Shown here in pieces: positions 33,902-44,250 of a DNA stretch of 64,000 nucleotides. The notes under the pieces are model-generated. The model made no database searches and had not been told where the DNA came from. It saw only the letters and a list, made by a program, of their open reading frames with translations. The DNA lies in assembly GCA_030490835.1 (NCBI GenBank), contig CM059971.1:74542224-74606223 (forward strand), in the 5' to 3' direction. The translations under genes and the position numbers were made by a program. The stretch is from Annona cherimola (Eukaryota; Streptophyta; Magnoliopsida; Magnoliales; Annonaceae). The number at the start of each line of letters is the position of its first letter. Position 1 is the stretch's first letter.

Positions 33902-34301
33902 GTGAATGCCCTCTTGCATACTCATCATCTCGAAATAAATCCTAACATGAAACCCATCTGAAACATTGCTAACAAACAGAAGTGCATAAAATGAGTCACC
34001 ACCAACCCTTGTGGGTTGGATTGGAAACCCAAATCAATCAAAATAAGCACCGATCAAATAGAATCTGGATTCTTGTCCAAGATCAGGAAGCGTGGATGCT
34101 TGGCATTCCTGTTCAGGGGTGTAACTTAGTTCGGGTACCCGTGGTTCGACCCGCTGGGTACCCGAAATAGGGTCGGTTCGGTTCTGGGTATTAAATATCC
34201 GTTCAAATTCGGGTTAGGGTCGGTTCTAGTGTTGGGGACTCGGAATAGATTCGGATTTCATATTATATATATATAATATAATATCGGCATTATTTGGCAG
34301 C

Positions 34302-34520
34302 CCTACTAGCCACCTCCAACCCCTCTCCCTCGTCTCCAAATCCCTTCTCTCCGCTACCAACTCTGTCCGCTCATCGCTCACGATCGACTATCCGACGGTT
34401 AACATCCTCTCTCGCCTCTTCCTCCGATTCCCCAACCTTCGCTACATCACTGCCAAGACCACCGAATCCCTCCCCTTCGACGCCCTCGACACTCTCGTTC
34501 GCTCCTTTGCTGCCTCCAAC
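34302..34520 (+). pseudogene. F-box/LRR-like gene fragment
   Basis: In one frame the GC-rich stretch reads LSLVSKSLLSATNSVRSSLT, followed by VNILSRLFLRFPNLRYI. This resembles the C-terminal half of an F-box and the first LRR of plant F-box/LRR proteins (LSLVSKRFLSITN...LPRLFRRFPNL). It lacks the start of the F-box and any further repeats. Upstream (34110-34260) lies a GGGTACCCG-rich transposon end. The assignment rests on pattern memory and could be wrong. Confidence 0.45.
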
Positions 34521-34657
34521 CTTCGCCTCCAATCTCTCCGGCCAGGAGCAAATTCCCATCTTCGTCCTCCACGCTCTCGGCCGCGGGATGCGTCCGACCC
34601 TCCAGATCCTCTCCTGTCGGAATCTCCACTTCTTGGCATTTTCTATCTCATTCGGAC

Positions 34658-36208
34658 CAATGTTGTCAGAACCGAACTGGTGGTTGAACCAGTAAAGATA
34701 CTAGTCTGGTTCGAATCGGTTCGACCGGTTAAGTAAACCGGTTCGAATCGGTGACGTCAGCATGACATATTTATGATGTCATAAATATTGAATTATTTTT
34801 AAATTTTAAATAAATAATTAAATATATTGAATTATTGATAAAATTATATTTTCATAAATCATAAATATATATGTCAGATTTTAAGAATCACAATATAAGT
34901 ACAAAACATGCAGGAAAAAATTAATAGCAAGTTTTAAAAGGAAAACATGAACGTTAAAAAAATTAACTACATTAACTAAGCTGAAAGGCGTAAATTTGTA
35001 ATAAGCTTTGACAGTTGTTGATTGGTTATTGGTTCTTGAATTTTTCCTGTATATCTCGGTACTTTTATGATAATTAGATAATCGTGTTTAAGTGAGCTAA
35101 AAAAATATATTATTTTTGCAAATAGCATGAGCATCTTAAACTATGTTTGATAATAGATTTTGGCGGCTTATTACCAAGAACAATAAGTCATGCATCCCCC
35201 ATTACCAATGTCCATTAGAAACACATCTATTCCCAAAACAAAACAGATCAAAAAGAAAAAGACGAAAGACAATAAACTTTATCAAATATCTGCAATGAAT
35301 TGGACTTTCCATAACTATCCCCCATCATCTACGATAATTATTGTGAAAATTAATGATAATTTCCCATGCTTATTCTTGCTTCTCAATGTCTCAACAAATT
35401 CATCCAGAGCCCGCATCGACAATCCTTCCTCCCCCACCGCGACTTCCATTTCCATCCTCAGCCATTCTGCTTTCTTCCTCATCTCCATCCCTCTTTCCCC
35501 TTGCAACACCTCCTTCACCACCCTCGCCACTTCCTCCTCCCCTCTCCCCACCTCCTCGCACGCCCCCAATTCCTCCACCACCAGCTTCGAACATTAGAAC
35601 TGCTCCGACGCCAGCAGCCATCCGATCATCGGCACTCCGCAGCTCAAGCTCTCCAGCATCGAATTCCACCCGTAGTGGCTCACGAACGCCCCCGTCGCCC
35701 GGTGCTTCAGAATCTCTAGCCGCGGCGCCCATTTCCTGATCAGAAGCCCCAACTTCTTCTCCCGCACCCGTTCCTCGAATCCCTTCGGAAGCCACCGCCC
35801 GTCGATCTCCCCATTTGCGTCGAACCCGATCGGAGGACGCACGACCCACACAAACGCTGCCCCGCTCGCCTCCTGTCCCTTTCCAGCTCCACCATCTGCA
35901 CCGCTCTGCGACCCGAACGACAGATAGATAACTGAGTTAGGCAAGTGCAGGTCGAGCCACCTAGCGCATGTCGGCGCCGGCACCCCCAGCTCCCACCCTC
36001 CGCGGCAGTCTCTAGCGCTTAACAGGGTTTTCATTTTTTGGAAACCGTCTGAACCGGTCGAACATGGTTCAACCGATGAAGCCGGTTCGACTGCCGGTTC
36101 CACGGTTCAGACGGTTTAACTCTATTGAACCGAACCGGTGGTAATTAAACCAGGATTTGGACCGGTCCTGGTCGGACCGGCCGGTCCGGTTCGATTTTTA
36201 CAACACTG
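34658..36208. mobile_element. hAT-like element carrying a UGT gene fragment
   Basis: The left end reads CAATGTTGTCAGAACCGAAC. The right end, from the other strand, reads CAGTGTTGTAAAAATCGAAC. Both are followed by dense ACCGGTT/GGTTCGA motifs for about 100-180 bases. The 8-base flanks ATTCGGAC and ATCCCAAC match at only five positions, so the insertion is old or the borders are one or two bases off. Inside are an AT-rich stretch (34760-35300) and the GC-rich UGT fragment. No transposase is present. Confidence 0.65.
35385..36030 (-). pseudogene. UGT92-like glucosyltransferase fragment (C-terminal half)
   Basis: The minus-strand frame runs ARWLDLHLPNSVIYLSFGSQ, then WLPKGFEERVREKKLGLLIRKW, then the PSPG nucleotide-sugar box from WAPRLEILKHRATGAF through HYGWNSMLESLSCGVP to GWLLASEQF (35728-35597). 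An in-frame TAA at 35594-35596 breaks the gene straight after the box, where functional enzymes have a Tyr or Phe. The frame goes on with SKLVVEELGACEEVGRGEEE to about 35385. The N-terminal acceptor-binding half is absent. The box has HYGWNS where HCGWNS is usual, and GWLLASEQ where GWPLAAEQ is usual. The closest remembered family is UGT92A1. Confidence 0.85.
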
Positions 36209-37130
36209 ATCCCAACAGCAGGCGATTCCCCAGTCCCGACCAAAGCACACTCACCGTCTCGCTTGCCGCCTCCCCGTCTGCGCCTGAGTGCCTCACCGTC
36301 TGCGCCTCTGGCAGATTTCCCTCCGATTCCCTCCGTCTGGGCCTCCCCGTCTGTCTGTGCCTTCCTTCTCATCTCGAATCTTGTCGTCTGATTTCACAAT
36401 GCGGCTCTGCCTCCGCGGCCTTCGGCAGTCCGCCCTGGACAAGTCGACACGTAGCTCCTCTCGACGGCCGACGACTTCCTAAATCTCATCTCGTTTCTGT
36501 CAGCGGCAGCAGACGACAGTACCCACCATCTGCAAAAAATTCCACTTTTCTACCACTTCGCATTGTTGGCATCGCGATTGCCGGAGAACAGAAATTGAGA
36601 AACGGAATTCCGCAACTTAGAATTCACCGGTTGTGGCAGAGCTTCTTGGTAATTGCGACTTTTCGATTGTTACGATTTTTTGCTTGTGAGTATTTTTCCT
36701 GTAATTCATCCCTCTCTTCCCTCTTGATTTTTAACCCTAAGAACTCAAGTGGCTTGTGGTTCTTATGAATTTCCTAATAGAGCTTTTTTTCCTTGTATTT
36801 TTAAAAAATTATTCTGGTAGCGTGTGATGTTCAATACCCTGGAAGAAACGGCGTTCCGTGAATTAAAATGGAGAAAATTGGAAAATTTACTAGCGAATTT
36901 GCAAAATTAGTTTTCTTCCTAGTGGGTAATGTGTGATAATACCTTGGAAAATTGGCGTTCTATGAACGCGAAATGAAGAAAATTGAAGATTTTGCTTGCA
37001 AACTGTCTAATGTTATTAAAGATGTGTGATGATATTTCACAACATGTAGCAAAAAGACTGTATATGGTGCGGATATATTTTTACAAGATATATTTTAGGA
37101 GTGTACAACCTTCGTTCAACCTCTTTGCAG
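36209..37130 (+). other. GC-rich, gene-derived looking stretch, unassigned
   Basis: 36209-36660 is much richer in G and C than its surroundings and resembles a plant 5' UTR or first exon. No frame gives a protein I recognise. 36660-37130 is intron-like. It lies directly upstream of, and in line with, the CBP60-like exons and may be part of the same captured or broken gene. Confidence 0.35.
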
Positions 37131-37578
37131 TGTACGAATAGCACTATCCTCCTGCAACTGTTGATGAGGTATGGAGATTGGAAAAGATTGGGAAGGATGG
37201 GTCTTTCCACAAGAGGTTGAACAAGGCTGCAATCTACACAGTTGAAGACTTTCTTCGTCTCGTGGTTAGAGATGCTCAAAGATTGAGTCATGTAAGACTA
37301 AGAAGCCCTTGTTTGATGATTATTCCAAAATTTGCTTGTTCTTGACATTTTGTATCCAATTCCAACAAGTACTTGGAAGTGACATGTCAAATAAGATGTG
37401 GGAGGTTCTTGTAGATCATGCAAAGACCTGTGCTTTGAATGGGAAGCTTTATGTGTACTACCCTGATGATGGCAGAAATGTTGGTGTTGTTTTTAATAAT
37501 ATATATGAATTAAGTGACCTTATTGCAAATGGTAGATACATGCATGACAGTTTAACAGATTTTACAGAACACATTTAA
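37131..37578 (+). pseudogene. CBP60-like calmodulin-binding protein fragment (two exons)
   Basis: Exon 37131-37291, after acceptor CTTTGCAG, reads [40 protein letters not shown] and ends before GTAAGA. A second exon from about 37370 reads [20 protein letters not shown], then [21 protein letters not shown], then [15 protein letters not shown], ending at a stop at 37576-37578. These are the conserved central blocks of plant CBP60 proteins ([31 protein letters not shown]). The TAG at 37140-37142 replaces the usual Lys codon, and the exon phases do not join. N- and C-terminal regions are missing, so this is a pseudogene. Confidence 0.8.
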
Positions 37579-37664
37579 CAGATTAACTGCAGTTTATCCT
37601 GGGATGCATTCTAGTGTTTATTTCACATTGGTGAAAAATAAATACATGCATGATTGCATTCTAC

Positions 37665-38117
37665 TAATACCCATTCTTCTGTTCATGCTCCTGACATTTG
37701 TACTTAATTCTTAATATACTCATAATATTTTATAAATTTTTTTTATATCCATAATATTTCACTCTAAATCCTATTATGCTCACACTGTTATCCATCCCAT
37801 TGAAAAAATAATTCTGTCATTTTCAAAATTTTCTAATTAAAATAATTCAACCTTAATATGATTCTTAAATTATTTAATATTATATATAATAATTTACTGT
37901 CATTAATTGAGTTATGTTAAGATTAAGTTGTCTCGATTAAAAATTTTCATATAGGGAAAATTGTCTTTTTAACAGGATAGATGATGGTTGTATTGAGGGC
38001 ATGAGTAGGAGAAGAATTTAGGGTAAAATGTTATAGGTATAAGAAGAATTTATAAAATATTATGGGTATATAAGAAATTAAGTGCAAATGTTATGGGCAC
38101 AAGAGGAATTTTTCCAA
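37665..38117. mobile_element. Foldback element with ~120 bp inverted ends
   Basis: The left arm, ACTTAATTCTTAATATACTC then ATAATATTTTATAAATT, is inverted on the right as GCACTTAATTTCTTATATACCC then ATAATATTTTATAAATTC. The arms are about 120 bases with an AT-rich centre. The arm sequence (ACCCATAACATTT) is shared with the element at 17686-19086. The flanking duplication could not be fixed. Confidence 0.6.
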
Positions 38118-38411
38118 AGTTAAAAAAAAAACTAGAAATTGTAATCGAGAAAAAGGGATGGAGATTAAAGAGAGCACACCGGGAGTCCCTACAGCCTGCA
38201 GAGCAATGGCATCAATCCCTTTCGGCCTCTTTCTTCTCTCCATTTTCTCCGCTCCACTGCCTGAAGTTGTTGTCGAGGCTCTTTTTATAGGCTTTTGCTG
38301 GCTGACGTGGTTGCTTTCATGGTGTTCAGTCGTTGGATGAATGTGTGACGTGGGGTGGCATTTGCAAGCTCATATCATCTGTTCTGTTGGTGGGCCTGTA
38401 TATGCTTTTTC

Positions 38412-38796
38412 GGGATCTGATCTCCTGCACCCGGGAGCAGGCAGCGTTGCCTGCTCCCGGGTGCACACACCTATTTTTTTTTATTTTTTTAGAAATGTTA
38501 ATATAGGTGTATTTAACATGTATATAAATTTTTACCATTTTTGGAGTATTTTGGATATTTATTTTTTATTTTTGAAAATTAGTGGCATTTTAGGTAATTT
38601 TAAATTACGAAAATGCCACTGATTTTCAAAAATTAAAAATAAATATCTAAAAATCTCCAAAAATGTAAAAAATTTATACACATGTTAAATACACTTGGGC
38701 TAATAATTTTATGAAAAAAAATTCAAAAAAAAAATTGGTGTATGCGCTTGGGAGCAGGCAACGCTGCCTGCTCCCGGGTGCAGGAGATCAGATCCT
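38412..38796. mobile_element. Hairpin Mutator-type MITE with palindromic ends, 385 bp
   Basis: Flanked by the perfect 9-bp duplication TGCTTTTTC (38403-38411, 38797-38805). The terminal repeats start GGGATCTGATCTCCTGCACC and AGGATCTGATCTCCTGCACC. Each also contains a hairpin of its own: arms TGCACCCGGGAGCAGGCA and TGCCTGCTCCCGGGTGCA around GCGT on the left, the same with two mismatches around ACGC on the right. The interior folds back too (TTAACATGTATATAAATTTT against AAATTTATACACATGTTAA). Related to 28304-28641 and 33574-33901. Confidence 0.9.
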
Positions 38797-38805
38797 TGCT
38801 TTTTC

Positions 38806-39154
38806 TTCCCCCTCTTACTCTTTGATCTTGACGTCATTCACTGTCTGGCGATGTCGTGGCTTTGCAACATGGTGCTTGTTTACATTTTGCAAGCATATCA
38901 TGTTGGGCTTAGTCCATGATTTAGGCCCGCCGGAGGGGTGGGATGTCTCATGTCTGTGCATAGATGCAGTTGTTGAATGATATTATGTGAAAAAAAATGA
39001 TTGAAATAATAACAAGTAAGATAATTAAATAATTAAGATGTCAAAAGTATGTTGGATGGAATGTATTTTTTCCTTTTATTTAATGCCAAAAGGGCCCTAA
39101 TAAGCATACAAATCGAAAGGCTTATTCAACAAATTGAGACAAGGAGGGTAAATT
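38806..39154. other. Short intergenic stretch between two mobile elements
   Basis: No gene or repeat structure was seen between the hairpin MITE and the SINE. Confidence 0.5.
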
Positions 39155-39172
39155 AAAAAGGATTTTTGAATG

Positions 39173-39446
39173 ACCAACCGAGCCGTGAGTTACGAAACCA
39201 TTGCAGCGCTAGGTCGTGGATTCGAATCCCGCATTTGGGATTTCGGCCTGAAAAAGAGGAAAAAAAAATTATTAGTGGGAGTTGTAGTCTCCCGTTCGTT
39301 GTTTGTGGGAGCAGTGGTCTCCCGGTTGGTTGTTGGAAGCTGTGTCTTCCGATTATTTGGTGGAGCAATGTCTCCAGATTTGTAAGAATATCTTAGAACT
39401 TCAGTATAATATGTGTTGAGATGTATGCAAATATGTTCCAATAAAA
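39173..39446 (+). mobile_element. tRNA-derived SINE, 274 bp
   Basis: Flanked by the perfect 18-bp target duplication AAAAAGGATTTTTGAATG (39155-39172, 39447-39464). The head contains a pol III B box GGATTCGAATCCC (39219-39231) in a tRNA-like context, with a plausible but weak A box near 39180. The 3' end is A-rich. The body carries four successive short hairpins at 39277-39376. Long perfect duplications and an A tail show LINE-assisted retrotransposition, and recently. Confidence 0.88.
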
Positions 39447-39677
39447 AAAAAGGATTTTTGAATGTATATTTGGAACAACGCATATGGAATCCGGCAAGGC
39501 AGGTTGGAGTCTAACACTAATGCCATACATTTTTAAAAAAGTAAAAAATATATTTCTTCATATGCTTAGATCTTTGGATTATGATACTATACAATGGGTT
39601 AATTGGCCTACATAAAAATAAGGGTGCACACGAGCGGGTTTTACCTAGCCCAGATAGGTACTAATATTGGCCCTATA

Positions 39678-40411
39678 TAAGGGGGGGAATCGGGGTGGGC
39701 CATACCGAGTCAAGGTTTGCTCAATCCTGACCCTACTTTTTAAAAATTGAGTTTGATCCTCTTTTTATACCGAGTCGGGACAAGGTCGGTTTGACACTCA
39801 CTTTTTTTTTAATAGGTTCTGGGACAAACTTTGGGTTGGTATCGGACCGGTTTCGGGATAGCGGATCATGTCAAAAATACGGGGTCAAATAAGATAATTT
39901 TAAGCATTTATATACTTATCAAATATAAATATACATCTCTACTAAATTTAAATATTATATGCTTCAATATTTCACTAATTATTAAAAACCACATAACTAA
40001 GATAGCAAAACATTTGAAAATATAGTATAAATTTATTAAAATAGGTTAATATACAATTACACATAAGGGTTATATATGTACAAATTCTTTTTATTGATTC
40101 TTATATTGCTTTCTGAATAAATCGATTCTTCTATTGTTGATAGAATTGATTATAAAAAAGTGAGATTTTGAAAGAAAATAATAATAATATTTAAACATAG
40201 GTTTATAATTTTTAATAAATCAATATATGCGAGGCAGATCAAACTCTTCAGGTCGGGACATGGTCGACCCACCTCGACCTTATTTTTGAATTCGGGTCAA
40301 AATTTCTGACTCATCCCTATACCGGGTCAAAAATATATTGGTTTTACTTGGCTAAAAATAGGTCGGGTCAAAGCCGGGTTACGAGTTGACTCGCCCCAAT
40401 TCCCACCCTTA
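39678..40411. mobile_element. Non-autonomous hAT-like element, 734 bp
   Basis: Perfect 8-bp duplication GCCCTATA (39670-39677, 40412-40419). Ends TAAGGGGGGGAATCGGGGTG and, from the other strand, TAAGGGTGGGAATTGGGGCG. Subterminal sequence GAGTCAACTCGTAACCCGG resembles GGGTCGACTCGTGACCCGC at the left end of 1287-2126, so the two belong to one family. No coding capacity. Confidence 0.82.
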
Positions 40412-41289
40412 GCCCTATATGTTCCGATCCGGGCTGAACCCAATACCGAACCCTATACCACTAATTCCGGTCTGGGTCAAAGAAGAACCGGTCCAAGCCG
40501 GGTTAAAAAGTGTTTTAAAAATTCAAAAAATGACTAACTTGAGTTATGAAATGAACTTATTTTCAAGTTATTTTTAATCTTTTCTTGCATCCATTAGGAA
40601 GTATTTTTTATTAATTTATTAGATTTTTCAATTTTTTCTGAAATATCAAACGCATTAATAGGTGGCATATGTTTTATATTATCTAAAGAGTTATAATCTA
40701 ATGAAACTAAGATGCATGGTGTCATGGACAAGTTTCGTTTCCTTTTTATTTTAAAAATTTATCTTTGAAATCTAAACTATTTGTTATCTTTATTAATAGG
40801 TATTTGTTACAATTTCAAAAATCACTTTAATTAAAAATTTGTATATTTCAAAAATTCAACACCTTTTGAGAGTTAATATAACATAATTAAGATTGAGAAA
40901 TAAACATCTAATATAAATAATATCTATAATTTTTGGCGTTGTTAACAAAATACACATGGATGAATATTTTAAATGTTCTAATATTAAAAATTTTAAATTA
41001 AAATACGAAGAGGTTGATGTACACATGGGTTGCTCTAAATCATAACCCTTATCTAAATGATTTAAAACACTTTTCCTACACACATTAAAGTGGATTGTAT
41101 GAATCTCTTAATTAATATTACTTTTGATATGGTCAACTAATTTACAATTTAGATTTTTTATCATAAATTTAATTCCATTTTAAAACACATTTTCTAAGCA
41201 ACATAGAAATCTAAAAATCTAAATGTTAAAATGATTATATGAAGAATATTTTATAATAAATTTAAAAATACAAATTTTAAAGAGAAATA

Positions 41290-41670
41290 ATCTTGTTAGC
41301 TCAGACTAAACAAATGCTCCGTTTGGCCCACTTCGAAAAACTTATTTACAATAATTTTTTTTTTTGTTTTTTTCTTCGTACACTTGTTTATCTTAGTATA
41401 TTTAATATATAAACAAAGTTTTATCATTTCTGGATATGTTTATATATTTTTTAGATTTTTAAAAATAAGAGTATTTTAAAAATATATATACATAGATGTT
41501 TATAAAATCTCAAAAAATACATAAACATATTCAAAAATGGTAAAACTTGGTTTATATATTAAATATTACTAAGATAAACAAGTGTATAAAGAAAAAAGCA
41601 AAAAAAGTCATAAATGAGTTTTTTGACGTGGGTTAAGCAGGTCATTTGCTTAGTCCGGGCTAACAGGATC
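41290..41670. mobile_element. Hairpin element, second subfamily
   Basis: Ends TCTTGTTAGCTCAGACTAA and, from the other strand, GATCCTGTTAGCCCGGACTAAG. The interior folds back (CACTTGTTTATCTTAGTATA against TACTAAGATAAACAAGTGT; ATAAACAAAGTTTTATCATT against the matching stretch near 41540). No clean duplication was found. Confidence 0.6.
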
Positions 41671-42702
41671 ACTCATCAATTTTAAAATAATAAAATGGAG
41701 AAAATTTTTGCACTAAATTTAAAAATAGTAATTTCGTGGCATATTTTGTGATATTAAAAATATGGGTAAAAGTGATATTTTATTGGGTTTTCTTCGTGGG
41801 TTGTTATGTCAACTTAGTATGATGGCAACATATTTGATTTATATTCTATAAAATTAAAGATATTTATAAATAAAAATATTTTACAAAGTAATAAATAGAA
41901 ATAGAAATTGAAAATTAAAAAAAGAAAGGCACATAGAAGCATATGCACATGTATATATACAACAGCAAAATGATAAAAAAATATAATAACATTTTAAAAA
42001 ATAAAAATAAAATTCCATTTTGTGAATAAAACAAAGGCGCATTATTTTTTAAAGACGCGTTATTTTTTCCATTCCTCCCCGTTTCATTTTTTTTATGACA
42101 TGGTTCCCGTTTCAATTTTTAAACGTTAGGCATCATAATTTTTTTTTGAAACGTTGAATGGCTTTTAATGAGCACATGAAATTCTTATTATAAAAAAATT
42201 TCTTTTTCAGCTTGAATTTTATTTCCGAGCATATCCATTGAAAAAAATTTTAAACCCATATGCTTAAAAAAATTTTAAACCACATTAGCTAGGAAACGAC
42301 GTGCAATCTTTTTTGGAACATGAGAAATTCCATTAAAAGTGAGAATAATATCACAAATTTTAAAAAGTAAAATTATTATTTATCGAAAACAATTTTTCTT
42401 TTTTGAAGCTGCAAAATTTATTTGAAGCGGGAAATGTATCTTATATACGTGCGGAAATGTGAAGTGGCGGCACGTGGAAGCCCCGGCCCACTGGCTTCGT
42501 TGCAAGCGGACCCCGCCTGAAGTGTCTGCCACACAAAAATTTGTACTGCACTCAGGTAACAAACCCGGTACTAAGCCCGGTACTCAACCCCGCACTAATG
42601 TATTCAGGGCCAGCTTAAACCCGGTACCGATATATGAAAAGTGTTTTTCAAAAACTCTTTTTAGTGCCGGATTAAAACTCGCCCGGCTTACACCCTTATA
42701 TA

Positions 42703-43769
42703 AAAATAAAGAAAAATAAAAAATATATTAAATATACAAAATAAAAATAAAAAAATATATTAAAAATTCATGAAATTGTATGGTATGATAAAATACTATC
42801 TATCGGGGCGAGGCCCGGCCCAGACCAACCCAGCCAAAGCCGGCTGTCAGCTGCGAATATTCCTCGCCAGCTTCCGCCAGACGTTTGCCGATACCGTGCG
42901 TCGGTTTTTTAACTCAAACTCGCGAGAGATTCATCATACCGTCCTTAGCCGCCGGCCTCATCTTACCGCACACCGCCCCACGTGCAAAATCATTGGAGAA
43001 TCTTACCATAAGCCGGCAGACTACGATCCCTAATAATCCTCACATTCCATTATATGCCAAATTACATGGGTCATATGAAAACCCCATACCACCTTCAAAG
43101 TGCTATTCAACGATCACGATGGATATGCAAAATATACAAGTTACATTAACATTGATTAATCATGAGCACACAAATGACCGTTCTTAATTACTGTGTAAAT
43201 CTAAGATAAAAAAAACTAAATATACCAATATTTTCTCAAATTTATTATTTTATTTCATAAATTTAAACAAAAAATCAAACTCCTCTAGACTAGGGATGAA
43301 ATGCGACCGTCATGTGAGACCACCGTTGCCTCCGTTAGCTGAGGTGCTGTACGGTCGCTGGGTGCATCGTTTCCAGACCTTCAGCTAGCAGAACTTATTG
43401 GCAAATGTTGGAATTCCTACAGCAGTGGCAATCTGTGACCCACTCGAAGCATGGATTGAAACAATCTATGAAATACTTCGGGACAACAGTTATCTCATAT
43501 ATGCTAATCATCATGTTCATGTTAACCAACACTAAAAACCGTTGTCAGATAATAATTCCTGAACTATTATAATCCACAACTTAATGAATTGTAGGTAGAT
43601 TAGTGCTTGAATTGGTAATTATTCCAATGAAATATAATAAATTAATCACCATTATCGACTTAAATAATAATTAGTGGTCAATTTATTGAATTCCACAAAT
43701 TATAATTATGTGACCATTATTAGTTGATGTACAAGCGCAAATAGTATTATGTTTTCATTTTTTAAACAG
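42703..43769. other. Intergenic stretch with a GC-rich island
   Basis: 42790-43050 is GC-rich with short open frames in two phases that I do not recognise. The remainder is AT-rich. It starts with CGGGGCGAGGCCCGGCCC, similar in flavour to the ends of the hAT-like elements nearby. No supported gene. Confidence 0.35.
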
Positions 43770-44137
43770 AGATGCTTTTGTTAGCCTAGGCTACGACTTA
43801 CTTCGCCTATCTCACAAAACTATTTAAAATATTTTATTTTTACTTTTTTTCCATAAACTTGTTAATATAGATATATTTGACATATAAATCAAGTTTTATT
43901 TTTTTTAGATATGTGTATATTTTTTTTGAATAATTTAAATAATACATGTATTTTAAAATGACTAAAATAATTTTATGTTTAAGAATCTCAAAAAAATATG
44001 TACACATATCCAAAAATAGTAAAACTTAGTTTATATGTTAAATACACTTAGATAAATATGTGTACAAAGAACAAAGTACAAAATATTTTAAATAAATTTT
44101 TTATAGTGAGCTGACTTAGTTCGGATTAACAAGATCA
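43770..44137. mobile_element. Hairpin element, second subfamily, second copy
   Basis: Ends TTTTGTTAGCCTAGGCTA and, from the other strand, ATCTTGTTAATCCGAACTAAG. Foldback core as in 41290-41670 (GATATATTTGACATATAAATC against TTTATATGTTAAATACACTTAG). Confidence 0.6.
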
Positions 44138-44250
44138 TTTCTCTTTTAGATACTAGGCATGCTTTTCGATTTAAAAATATTTTAACCTATCTCAAATTTG
44201 AAAATTTTAATAATATTATCTATTATAAAATATTTAACTAATATGTGTTA

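Larger units (their letters stand above)
39618..42702. mobile_element. Possible larger hAT-like element (composite)
   Basis: AAGGGTGCACACGAGCGGGT at the left and, from the other strand, AAGGGTGTAAGCCGGGCGAG at 42683-42702 look like the two ends of one element. ACCCGGTAC and CCGGGTT motifs follow inside both ends. If so, it hosts the nested elements at 39678-40411 and 41290-41670. The AT-rich flanks prevent a duplication call. Confidence 0.35.

Noticed and set aside
34371..34639. Arg/Glu-rich minus-strand frames
   Set aside because: Antisense of the F-box-like fragment; low complexity, no family match.
35366..35849. Several overlapping 117-149 codon frames on both strands, rich in Pro, Ser, Gly
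   Set aside because: Shadows of the GC-rich UGT fragment in other frames. Only the frame with the PSPG box makes sense.
39190..39240. Functional tRNA gene
   Set aside because: The B box is good, but no full cloverleaf can be drawn. Target duplications and the A tail show a SINE.
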